A stretch of DNA of 64,000 nucleotides from CAWHXG01 sp963833235 (lineage in GTDB: Bacteria > Pseudomonadota > Alphaproteobacteria > Rhodobacterales > Rhodobacteraceae): contig CAWHXG010000004.1 in the NCBI GenBank assembly GCA_963833235.1, positions 322,325 to 386,324 on the forward strand, read 5' to 3'. A model generated the notes under the pieces. The model saw nothing but the letters and a program-made list of their open reading frames with translations, was not told the DNA's origin and searched no databases. Below are positions 17,441 to 25,954 of the stretch, piece after piece. Each line of letters begins with the position of its first letter. Position 1 is the stretch's first letter. Both the position numbers and the translations under genes were made by a program.

Positions 17441-17844
17441 TCCGGGCGGTCGCCGTTCTGGCGGCCCTCGCCGTCACGGGTGCGGCGCAGGCGCAGGATC
17501 TTGCGACCGCCTCGCGCACGGATGGATCGGTGGCGTCGATCTGCGCGAATGCGGCCGATATGCGCGCCGCCCTCGGTGACCGTGCGGCCGACGTCGACGC
17601 GATGATCGCCAGGCCGGGGATCCGCGAGATCTTCGACGAGGCGAGTTCCTCCAACGGCGCCGCGCGGGTTGCCTGCATTGTTCCGCGGGACCTGTCCAGC
17701 CGGTTGCAGGACGCAGGGATGGCGGACGGCGACGCCAGCGATCTGCTGGCCGCGATGTTGCGGGTGGGTGATATCTCGGACGGGCGCATCTGGCGCTTCT
17801 GGGGCTACGACGATTGCGCCTGCCTCAGGAGGACTGCGCAATAG
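17437..17844 (+). CDS. Small secreted protein inserted before nuoE
   Basis: A 135-aa exported protein: signal peptide MIRAVAVLAALAVTGAAQAQ, then an acidic helical mature domain with four cysteines (SICANAAD, VACIVPRD, DDCACLRR). It has no family that I recognise and is not obviously related to the secreted protein at 16966. The ATG overlaps the end of the nuoE-like fragment. It lies between that fragment and the full nuoE, so it looks like a gene that entered here with a short duplication of the nuoE start. Confidence 0.6.
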   Translation: MIRAVAVLAALAVTGAAQAQDLATASRTDGSVASICANAADMRAALGDRAADVDAMIARPGIREIFDEASSSNGAARVACIVPRDLSSRLQDAGMADGDASDLLAAMLRVGDISDGRIWRFWGYDDCACLRRTAQ

Positions 17845-17925
17845 CCGCAGCCTCGCGACACGGTCGCACCAGAACTGCACGTGATCCGACGGAGAGTCGG
17901 GACGAAACGAGGAAATGGGACACAG

Positions 17926-18867
17926 ATGCTCCGCCGACTTCACCCGACCCAGCCGGAAAGCTTCGCCTTCACGCCCGAGAACGCGGCGTGGGCGCGGGCG
18001 CAGATGACCAAGTTTCCCGAAGGCCGGCAGGCCAGCGCCATCATCCCGCTGCTCTGGCGCGCGCAGGAGCAGGAGGGCTGGCTGACCCGGCCGGCCATCG
18101 AGCATGTGAGCGACATGCTGGGGCTGGCGCACATTCGCGGGCTCGAGGTGGCGACGTTCTACTTCATGTTCCAGCTGCAGCCGGTGGGCAGCGTGGCGCA
18201 TTTCCAGATCTGCGGCACGACGTCGTGCATGATCTGCGGCGCCGAGGATCTGGTGGCCGTGTGCAAGACGCGGATCGCCAAGGCGCCGCATGCGCTGAGC
18301 GAGGACGGCCGCTTCAGCTGGGAGGAGGTCGAATGCCTCGGCGCCTGCGCGAACGCGCCGATGGCGCAGATCGGCAAGGACTACTACGAGGACCTGACGC
18401 CGGAGCGGTTCGAGGCGCTGCTGGATGCGATGGCGGATGGGCAGGCACCGACGCCCGGCTCGGCGGCGGGGCGCTTTGCCTCGGAGCCGGCGGGCGGGGT
18501 GACCAGCCTTGAGACGGACGAAGACGACCGGATGGCGGCGAATGCCAGCGTGACCCTTGCGACCGATCTGGGCGACACGATCAAGCGGATCGACGGCACC
18601 GAGCAGTCGCTGCGGACGCCCTGGCTGGCGGAGGCGCCGGGCCATGACGCGCCGCCCGAGCGGGTGGAGAAGCCCCACGAGGACCGCGCGAAGGGCCGCC
18701 CGGTGGACGAAACCGGCATCCTGAAGGGCGAGGCGCCGGCGAAGGAACTGGCGCGCCCGCCCGAAGGCGCGCCGGCGCGGGCCGCCGAGGCCGAGACGGG
18801 TTCGGGAACCGAGGACGGTGACGGGGACGGTGCGAAGGCGGATCGTTCGGAAGGCGAGACATCCTAG
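17926..18867 (+). CDS. nuoE: NADH-quinone oxidoreductase subunit E with long C-terminal extension
   Basis: Carries the binuclear cluster N1a of the NADH-oxidising arm. The thioredoxin-like core is residues 1-165; ligands are seen in CGTTSCMICGAEDL and ECLGACANAPM. The protein is 313 aa, about 140 longer than minimal NuoE; the C-terminal extension (from about residue 170) is acidic and Pro/Ala-rich and probably disordered. Extended NuoE proteins are known in Rhodobacteraceae. A copy of its first 46 bases lies 635 bases upstream. Confidence 0.92.
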   Translation: MLRRLHPTQPESFAFTPENAAWARAQMTKFPEGRQASAIIPLLWRAQEQEGWLTRPAIEHVSDMLGLAHIRGLEVATFYFMFQLQPVGSVAHFQICGTTSCMICGAEDLVAVCKTRIAKAPHALSEDGRFSWEEVECLGACANAPMAQIGKDYYEDLTPERFEALLDAMADGQAPTPGSAAGRFASEPAGGVTSLETDEDDRMAANASVTLATDLGDTIKRIDGTEQSLRTPWLAEAPGHDAPPERVEKPHEDRAKGRPVDETGILKGEAPAKELARPPEGAPARAAEAETGSGTEDGDGDGAKADRSEGETS

Positions 18868-18937
18868 GGAGCCTGCGCTAACATGCCGTTATCCGGGCGA
18901 AGCAGCCCGGTAGGTCAGACGCATGAGGGAGACGAGG

Positions 18938-19797
18938 ATGCGTATGGAGAGAAGTGCCGGGGCGGTCTATCTGGAAGCCTTTCTGTTTGCGAGCATGACG
19001 GGCGCCGTGGGCGCCGTCGCGCTGATCGTCATGGGCGATATCGGCTGGATCTCGGCGGTGGCGCTTGGCGTGCTGATCGCGGCGGTCGTGTTCGTCGTGA
19101 TGGGCACGCTGCTGAAGGGAACGCTGCCGCCGCCGCGCGGCCCCGGCAACATTTCGCCGACGAACGACCGCGACGCGGTGACGGCGGAGTCGCCCAGCCG
19201 AGATGCGCCGCCCGCTCCCATGGTGACCCACGGTGCGCAGGCCTCAGATGCGGCGCTGGACGCGACCCCCGGCGCCGAGGGGCGGGGGCCCGATGGCGAG
19301 GTGCCGCCCGAGACCCACGCCGAGGCCGCGGCCCAAGCGGACGTTTTCAGCGAGCGCACGCCTTCCGACGAGGGCGCGCCGACCGATGCGGGCGATGCCG
19401 ACGCGGGCGATACTGATGCGGGCGATGCCGACGCGGGCGATACTGAGGTCGATGCCGAGGGCGATCCGATCCCGGATCCCGCGGCCGACGACCTGCCCGA
19501 GGCCGGCAAGAAGCCCCATACGCTCGATGGCGCCCGGGGGGCGGGGCGGACGACCTCAAGATGATCCGCGGCGTGGGCCCCAAGCTGGAGCAGATGCTGC
19601 ACTCCATGGGCTTCTACCATTTCGACCAGATCGCGGGTTGGGACCATGACGAGATTGCCTGGGTCGATACCCATCTCGAAGGCTTCAAGGGCCGGGTCAG
19701 CCGCGACGAATGGGTGAGCCAGGCGCAGAAGCTGCAGGATGGCAGCGAGACGGACTTCTCGAAGCGCGCCGACGACGGCGACATGTACCAGTCCTGA
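18938..19797 (+). CDS. Membrane protein with acidic linker and C-terminal H3TH domain, one frameshift
   Basis: One gene split by a frameshift at about 19530-19550 in a G-rich run. The N-terminal part has two hydrophobic segments (about residues 6-28 and 31-54 of the protein), followed by about 140 residues of acidic, Ala/Pro-rich linker. The C-terminal part (DDLKMIRGVGPKLEQMLHSM...) is a helix-hairpin-helix/H3TH domain like that in COG3743. Its position between nuoE and nuoF is typical for Rhodobacteraceae. The start is taken at 18938 after GGGAG; 18944 (after GAGG) or 18923 are alternatives. The function is unknown. Confidence 0.65.
19385..19444 (+). repeat. Perfect 30-bp tandem duplication encoding Asp-Ala-Gly repeats
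   Basis: Two identical 30-bp units (19385-19414, 19415-19444), each made of two related 15-bp units, encode four DAGDA/DAGDT pentapeptides in the acidic linker of the H3TH protein. They are likely variable in copy number. Confidence 0.85.
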
Positions 19798-19799
19798 CC

Positions 19800-20040
19800 A
19801 TGGCGGCACCGTCGGCCGACGAGATGCGCCTGGCCCGGAAGGCCCGCCTGGTGGCGATCGTGATGGTGGCGACCATCGTGGCGTGGATGCTGGCGCAGCT
19901 GATCGGCGGCGCGGCGGGATTGCCGACGCGCTACGCCTTCCTGTTCGACTTCGCCGCGCTAGCTGCCTTCGTATGGGCGCTGGCGGTGACCTGGCAGATC
20001 TGGCGGGCGCGACGCGACGCCGCCGGACATCCGGCGCTGA
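19800..20040 (+). CDS. DUF5337 family small membrane protein, 3' end frameshifted
   Basis: A protein of about 75-80 aa with two membrane segments (ARLVAIVMVATIVAWMLAQL and YAFLFDFAALAAFVWALAVT), typical of the DUF5337 family found beside nuoF in Rhodobacteraceae. In the given sequence the frame has no stop and runs straight into nuoF. A TGA at 20038-20040 in another frame suggests that a base was lost or gained near 20010-20030. It may be a small accessory of complex I; nothing shows this directly. Confidence 0.6.
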
Positions 20041-20105
20041 GGCCGATAGGGAACGCCGGACAGCCGGACACGGCCGCCCGCCTGGGCGGCTTGAGGAGAC
20101 ACGCG

Positions 20106-21397
20106 ATGCTGAGCGACGACGACCGGATCTTCACGAACCTCTACGGGATGCGCGACCGGTCCCTGGCCGGCGCCAGTCGCGCGGCGCCTGGGACGGCACC
20201 GCGGACCTGATCGCCAAGGACCGCGCCTGGATCATCGACACGATGAAGGCCAGCGGCCTGCGCGGCCGGGGCGGCGCCGGCTTTCCGACGGGGCTGAAGT
20301 GGTCGTTCATGCCGAAGGAAGCGACGGTCGGCCGCATTACCTGGTGATCAACGCCGACGAAAGCGAGCCCGGCACCTGCAAGGACCGCGAGATCATGCGG
20401 CACGATCCGCATCTGCTGATCGAGGGCTGCCTGATCGCCGGCTTCGCCATGGGCGGCGAACGCCTGCTACATCTACATCCGAGGCGAATACATCCGCGAG
20501 CGCGAGGCGCTGCAGGCGCGATCGACGCGGCCTATGACGACGGGCTGCTGGGCGCCAACGCCGCAGGCTCGGCTGGGACTTCGACCTCTACCTGACCCAC
20601 GGAGCAGGCGCCTACATCTGCGGCGAGGAGACGGCGCTGCTGGAGAGCCTCGAGGGCAAGAAGGGCATGCCGCGCATGAAGCCGCCCTTCCCGGCGGGCG
20701 CGGGGCTTTATGGCTGCCCAACGACGGTGAACAACGTCGAGAAGATCGCGGTCGTGCCGACCATCCTGCGCCGCGGCGGCGACTGGTTCGCGGGCTTCGG
20801 GCGGACGAACAACGCCGGCACGAAGCTTTCGCGATCTCGGGCATGTGGAGCGGCCCTGCGTGGTGGAGGAGGCGATGTCGATTCCGCTGCGCGAGTTGCT
20901 CGACAAGCATTGCGGCGGCGTGCGCGGCGGCTGGAAGAACCTCAAGGCGGTGATCCCCGGCGGCTCTTCGGTGCCGTGCCTGCCGCAGTCGATCTGCGGC
21001 GACGCGATCATGGACTTCGACTGGCTGCGCGAGCAGAAATCGGGCCTGGGGACCGCGGCGGTGATCGTGATGGATCAGATCGACCGACATCATCAAGGCG
21101 ATCTCGCGGCTGGCGAAGTTCTACAAGCACGAGAGCTGCGGCCAGTGCACGCCCTGCCGCGAGGGCACCGGCTGGATGATGCAGGTGATGGACAGGCTGG
21201 TGACGGGCGAGGCGGAGGTCGAGGAGATCGACATGCTCTTCGACGTGACCAAGCAGGTCGAGGGCCACACGATCTGCGCGCTCGGCGATGCGGCCGCCTG
21301 GCCGATCCAGGGCTCATCCGGCACTACCGCGACGAGATCGAGGACCGGATCAAGGCGAAGCGGACCGGGCGGGTCGACCGCAGTCGCGGCGGAGTAG
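20106..21397 (+). CDS. nuoF: NADH-quinone oxidoreductase subunit F, about ten frameshifts
   Basis: NADH- and FMN-binding subunit with cluster N3. Conserved pieces appear in order but in three frames: MLSDDDRIFTNLYGMRDRSL, GLRGRGGAGFPTGLKWSFMP (NADH/FMN glycine loop), HYLVINADESEPGTCKDREI, GAYICGEETALLESLEGKKG, NNVEKIAVVPTI, and KHESCGQCTPCREGTGWM, with the iron-sulfur cysteines. Breaks fall near 20185, 20327, 20457, 20515, 20573, 20829, 20856, 21081, 21315 and 21378; insertions and deletions are mixed. Corrected length is about 430 aa, the family norm. The near-perfect protein conservation across frames argues for sequence error rather than a dead gene. Confidence 0.85.
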
Positions 21398-21782
21398 CCG
21401 CTGGCGTCCGGGGCGTTCGGCGGGCCGGGGCCTGAAGCTGAGGTGTCCTCGTTGATATCGCACGACGGGATCTGACCGCGTGGCGGATACGGGAACGGCC
21501 GCACATCCGGACTGGCGCTCTGCGAAGCCGGCGCTGCGCCACGTCTCCGACTTCTGCGTTCGGCGGAAGAAGGGCGATGGAACCTGGTGGACGTGGGCAA
21601 CGACAATCCCGGCGGGGCTTCGGTCTCGATGCGGTTATCGGATTGACCGTGCATCCGTTCCGCCGAGGGGCGCCGACCCGCCCTGCCAGTCGCCTCCTTG
21701 GGCGCAATCGCTTCCTGTCGCCCCGCGGCGGACTATGTGACCGGTGTGTTCCGCCGGCGGGTCCCGGCCTTAGGCGACCGCC
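21398..21782. other. Intergenic region between nuoF and the small membrane gene
   Basis: About 385 bases. A GTG-started frame of 86 codons at 21480-21740 has no recognisable features, and I do not call it. No convincing hairpin or promoter was seen. It starts the unrelated block that separates nuoF from nuoG. Confidence 0.4.
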
Positions 21783-22082
21783 GTGTACCCTTTGGAGATT
21801 CTCCATGACATCCCGCGAAAATGGTTCCTGATGGGGCTGATCTGGCTTTGCGTATATCCGACCGTGCTGATCGTCAGCTATCTGCTGGCGGCGCTCTTCG
21901 GCGACGTGCCGCGCTGGCTCTCGATCCTGATCTCGACGCTCTGCACCGTGCCGCTGATCAGCCTCGTGGCCTCGCCCGGCGTGGAGAAGATGATCGCCGC
22001 CGCGCGTGGTGACAGCCATGCCGAGCTGAAGAAGGATCAGGCGCGCGAGGCGTCCGGCCCCGACCCCGAGGCGGCGGAATGA
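21783..22082 (+). CDS. Small two-helix membrane protein
   Basis: A 99-aa protein with two hydrophobic segments (about residues 15-39 and 45-62) and a charged tail. The start is a GTG at 21783 (MYPLEILHDIPRKWFLMGLI); no ATG fits the frame early enough. It is translationally coupled (ATGA) to the DUF3291 gene, so the two probably act together. I do not recognise a family. Confidence 0.5.
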   Translation: MYPLEILHDIPRKWFLMGLIWLCVYPTVLIVSYLLAALFGDVPRWLSILISTLCTVPLISLVASPGVEKMIAAARGDSHAELKKDQAREASGPDPEAAE

Positions 22083-22569
22083 CCCGGCATCTGGCGCAGC
22101 TGAACATGGGGCGCCTGCTGGCGCCCACCGACGACCCGCGCGTGGCGGAGTTCATGGCCGCGCTCGACCGGATCAACGGGCTGGGCCGGCGGATGCCCGG
22201 GTTCGTGTGGATGGCCGCCGGATCGGGCGAGCCGGGGACCGGCAACACCGAGGCCAAGATCGAGGGCGACCCGCAGTTCGTCTCGAACCTCACGGTGTGG
22301 AAGGACGCGGCGAGCCTTGAGCAATTCGTGTGGAACACGGTTCACCGGCAGTTCTACGAGCGGCGGGCGGAATGGTTCGAGGTTCTGGGAAAGATGCATT
22401 TCGTGACGTGGTGGATCGCGCCGGGCACCGCCCGACGCTGGACGAGGCGCTGGAGCGGCTGGCCCTTCGGGAGCGCGATGGCGACGGCGAGGCGGCGTTC
22501 GGCTGGGAATGGCTGCGCGAGGCGCATCTGTGGAAGAGCCGGGGCTGCGGGCCGGTCGCGGCTGAATGA
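22079..22569 (+). CDS. DUF3291 family protein, one frameshift
   Basis: About 163 aa after correction. The DUF3291 family has an antibiotic-biosynthesis-monooxygenase-like ferredoxin fold; MTRHLAQLNMGRLLAPTDDP, MPGFVWMAAGSG and FVTWWIAPGHRPTLDEALER fit it. A base is missing near 22427 (CACCGCC run), which changes the frame before PTLDEALERLALRERDGDG; the true stop is at 22567-22569. The enzymatic role is unknown. It is coupled to the preceding membrane protein and interrupts the nuo operon. Confidence 0.65.
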
Positions 22570-22695
22570 GCTGCCGGCAGGCTCCGGTTCGTCGCCGGCC
22601 CTGACCGGAGGTTGTGACGGCGGGCATGCGCCGATCCGTCACGCGGCGATATCTATCGTAGTCCCGGTGCCCGCCCAGGCGGCCGCCGGGGTGGA

Positions 22696-22719
22696 CCGAC
22701 CGAATGCATCTTCGGTCGG
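22696..22719. terminator. Hairpin between DUF3291 and the VPLPA-CTERM gene
   Basis: CCGACCGAA (22696-22704), loop TGCATC, TTCGGTCGG (22711-22719): a perfect 9-bp stem between two convergent genes, 13 bases beyond the stop of the minus-strand gene. It has no long T-run. It could terminate both directions. Confidence 0.55.
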
Positions 22720-22732
22720 CCCTTTGCAGGCG

Positions 22733-23438
22733 TCAGGCCCGGCGCAGGCGCGTGAGGCCGAAGAGCGCGCCGCCCAGCAGGAAGATGCCGGCGGGCAGCG
22801 GAACCGGTGCGACCGCGTCGAGGTCGACCGCGCTCGTTCCGATCGGGCTCAGGGTGAAGTTGCTCGCCTGGAATCCCGAGAACAGGCCGGACGAGATGGC
22901 GCCCGAGGCGCTGCGCTCGCCGGGGCCCTGAAGCTTCAGTCCTGGAGCAGGGCCAAGGTCAGCGGGCTGCCGTTGGGCTGCGACCGACGGTGCCGCGGGC
23001 GTCGAACTTGATCGACTTGATGATGCCCGGCACGGCGAAGCCGTCCTGGAAGACGAAGAAGCCGAGATCGGCGATCTTGCCCAGCCCGCCGCGGTCGCTG
23101 CTCTGGAACAGGCCGACGCGGTCGGTGACGGTGAACGTGCCGTTGCTGGACGCGACCGAAGCGCCGGAGATCGTGACGGTCGTGCTTTGCGCTTCGGCGA
23201 AGCTACGCTGGAAGGTCGTGCCATCGGCGAAGATCGTGTCGACCACGAAGGTCGAGCCGTCGAGACCGTTGGGGTCGGTCGGGAACGCGTCGGGCGCGAC
23301 CGCGCCGCGGCTGACGTCGAACGTCGTCGTCAGCTTCAGGGTGGCCGCCGAAGCGGTGCTGCCAAGTACGGCTGCCGCCAGCGCCACTGCAATTGCACCA
23401 ATAACTCTTATAACACTTACCTTTTTTGCGGTTACCAA
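22733..23438 (-). CDS. VPLPA-CTERM sorting-domain secreted protein, frameshifted
   Basis: Exported protein of about 235 aa. The signal peptide (VIGAIAVALAAAVLGSTASA) is followed by a beta-rich body of unknown function, then the C-terminal sorting signal VPLPAGIFLLGGALFGLTRL plus RRA. VPLPA-CTERM tails are recognised by exosortase-type enzymes in Rhodobacteraceae. Two frame changes near 22925 and 22980 break the body between FDARGTVGRS and LKLQGPGERS. The start is read as TTG at 23438 with AAGGA 7 bases upstream; no in-frame ATG is available. It lies antisense inside the nuo operon. Confidence 0.75.
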
Positions 23439-23500
23439 GGGGAAGTCCTTGTCAGATGCATCTCTACGCGGGGCTCGCCGGATAGGTTTCGAAAGGTAAT

Positions 23501-23522
23501 CGAGGCCCACCTTCGGGCCTCG
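23501..23522. other. Perfect hairpin upstream of the VPLPA-CTERM gene
   Basis: CGAGGCCC (23501-23508) and GGGCCTCG (23515-23522) form an 8-bp stem with a 6-base loop. It lies 63 bases upstream of the minus-strand gene start, so it may be an operator or part of its leader. Confidence 0.35.
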
Positions 23523-23650
23523 TGGTAGATGCCTTCGGGCGCGGACAGGCCGTGGCGCCGACCCGCCCGGCGGGGGCATTCGCCGGGTCGCCGGGCGCCT
23601 GAATGCGGCAGCCGGGTACGCGGCCGTTGCGTCCCATCGCCGCCATTCGG

Positions 23651-23679
23651 TTGACCCAGCCCCCCCGGCCGAACATATG
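23651..23679 (+). promoter_or_regulatory. Candidate promoter of nuoG
   Basis: TTGACC at 23651-23656, 17 bases, CATATG at 23674-23679, ending 59 bases before the nuoG start. It is placed where a new promoter is needed after the antisense VPLPA-CTERM gene. Confidence 0.45.
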
Positions 23680-23738
23680 CGCGGTGCAAGGGCAACGTGC
23701 CGACGGGCCGTTCTGCCGCGCCAGAAGGGAGATCCCCC

Positions 23739-25775
23739 ATGACCGAGCTGCGCACCATCAATATCGACGGCACGGATATCGACGTCGATCCCGCGCTGAC
23801 GCTGATCCAGGCTTGCGAGCAGGCCGGTATCGAGATTCCGCGCTTCTGCTATCACGAGCGGCTGAGCATCGCGGCAATTGCCGGATGTGCCTGGTGGAGG
23901 TGGTGGGCGGCCCGCCGAAGCCGGCCGCGAGCTGTGCGATGCAGGTGCGCGACATGCGCCCGGGCAAGGACGGCGAGCCGCCGCAGATCCGCACCAACAG
24001 CCCGATGGTGAAGAAGGCCCGCGAGGGAGTGATGGAGTTCCTGCTGATCAACCATCCGCTCGACTGCCCGATCTGCGACCAGGGCGGCGAATGCGACCTG
24101 CAGGACCAGGCTATGGCCTACGGCGTTGACTTCAGCCGCTACCGCGAGCCGAAACGCGCGGTGGACGACATGGACCTGGGCCCGCTGGTGGGCACCCACA
24201 TGACGCGCTGCATCTCGTGCACCCGCTGCGTGCGCTTCATCACCGAGGTGGCGGGGATGCCCGAGCTAGGCCAGACCGGCCGCGGCGAGGATGCCGAGAT
24301 CACCGCCTATCTGGGTCAGACGCTGGACAGCGAGCTGCAGGGCAACATCATCGATCTCTGCCCCGTGGGCGCGCTGACCTCGAAGCCCTATGCCTTCACC
24401 GCGCGGCCCTGGGAGCTGACCAAGACCGAGACGATCGACGCGATGGACGCGCTCGGCTCGAATATCCGGGTCGACACGAAGGGCCGCGAGGTGATGCGCA
24501 TTTTGCCGCGCAACCATGACGGCGTGAACGAGGAATGGCTGAGCGACCGTTCGCGCTTCGTGTGGGACGGGTTGCGGCGGCAACGGCTGGACAAGCCCTA
24601 TATCCGCGAGAACGGCAAGCTTCGCCCCGCCGGCTGGGGCGAGGCGCTGGCGCTGGCGGCCGGCAAGCTGAAGGGTGGCAAGGTGGCCGGGCTGGTGGGC
24701 GACCTGGCGCCGGTCGAGGCGGGCTATGCGCTGAAGGCGCTGGTGGAGGGCCTGGGCGGCTCGGTCGAGTGCCGGACGGACGGCGCGCGGCTGCCCGCAG
24801 GCAACCGGTCGGGCTATGTGGGCACGGCCGAGCATCAAGGATATCGAGACCGCAGGGATGATCCTGCTGGTCGGCACCAACCCGCGCGACGAGGCGCCGG
24901 TGCTGAACGCGCGCATCCGCAAGGCGTGGCTGATGGGCGCCGAGATCGGGCTCGTTGGTGAGGCGGCGGACCTGACCTACCCCTACCACCATGCCGGCGA
25001 AGGCGTGGGCGCCCTTCGCGAGATGGCCGACAAGGGGGTCGAGCGAGGAGACCCGCGAGATGGACACGCTGGTGATCGTTGGACAGGGCGCGCTGCGGCG
25101 GCCCGACGGCGCGGCGGTGCTGGCCGAAGCGCTGCGGATCGCCGACGTGTTCCAACAGCGAGGCTCTGATCCTGCATACCGCGGCGGCGCGGGTCGGCGC
25201 CATGGATGCCGGCTGCACGACCGAGGGCGGGATGGACGCGGCGCTGGACGGGGCCGAGGTCGATCTATTCGCTCGGCGCCGACGAGGTCGAGATCGGCGA
25301 GGGGCCCTTCGTGATCTACCAGGGCAGTCATGGCGACCGCGGCGCCCACCGGGCGGACCTGATCCTGCCGGGCGCGGCCTGGACGGAAGAGGCGGGGCTC
25401 TTCGTCAACACCGAGGGGCGCCCTCAACTGGCCCTGCGCGCCGCCTTCGCGCCCGGCGAGGCGAAGGAGAACTGGGCGATCCTCCGGGCGCTCTCGGGCG
25501 AGCTTGGGGCGACGCTGCCCTACGACAGCCTCGCGCAGCTTCGCGCCCGGTTGATCGAGGCCGTGCCGCATCTGGGCGCGATCGACGAGGTGCCGCAGAA
25601 CGTGGCGCAGGACGCGCGGGAGAATGCCGAGGGTGGCGAAGACTGGGGACGGGCCGCTGCGCAGCGCGGTGACCTCGCATTACCTGACCAACCCGATCAT
25701 GCGCGCCTCGTCCCTGATGGGCGAGCTGAGCCGGGGCCACAAGAAAGGCGTCGCGCCCCGCTGGCGGCCGAATGA
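23739..25775 (+). CDS. nuoG: NADH-quinone oxidoreductase subunit G, several frameshifts
   Basis: The large 75-kDa subunit, about 675-680 aa after correction. It has an N-terminal 2Fe-2S domain (PRFCYHERLS, then CRMCLVEVVGG in the next frame), 4Fe-4S ligands in NHPLDCPICDQGGECDLQDQ and TRCISCTRCVRFITEV, and a molybdopterin-oxidoreductase-like C-terminal domain. Frame breaks lie near 23876, 24830, 25043, 25155, 25265, 25645 and 25755; conserved protein continues after each. AAGGGAG precedes the ATG at 23739. The stop is taken at 25775 (PLAAE tail). As in nuoF, sequence error is the simplest explanation. Confidence 0.85.
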
Positions 25776-25795
25776 GGGGGCCGCTTGCGCTTCTG

Positions 25796-25812
25796 AAGGG
25801 CGCCGCCCTTTT
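25796..25812 (+). terminator. Terminator-like hairpin between nuoG and nuoH
   Basis: AAGGGC (25796-25801), loop GCC, GCCCTT (25805-25810), then two more T, giving four T in a row. It begins 20 bases after the nuoG stop. It may attenuate transcription into nuoH or separate the two halves of the operon. Confidence 0.4.
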
Positions 25813-25954
25813 GCCGCGATACGGTGCAAGACGCGGCGTTTGCACTGGAAAGCCCGCCGGCGATGCTGTTTACCGTCGCCAGACCGGCTGCGGGGCTGGC
25901 GGCGCGGCGGCGCCGCACGCATCCCCGCGCTGATACTCGAGGAGACCGCGCCGC

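Noticed and set aside
19385..19444. CRISPR-like tandem repeat
   Set aside because: Repeats are directly adjacent without spacers and encode an in-frame Asp-Ala-Gly peptide; a coding microsatellite.
20106..21397. nuoF as a true pseudogene
   Set aside because: No in-frame substitutions in catalytic or cluster residues and no large deletions; conserved protein resumes right after each indel.
21480..21740. 86-codon GTG ORF between nuoF and the membrane protein
   Set aside because: No ribosome site, no recognisable domain, biased composition; could be a broken gene but there is no evidence.
20106..25775. Programmed ribosomal frameshifting in nuoF and nuoG
   Set aside because: Far too many sites, in both directions, with no slippery heptamers or pseudoknots in common; sequence error is simpler.
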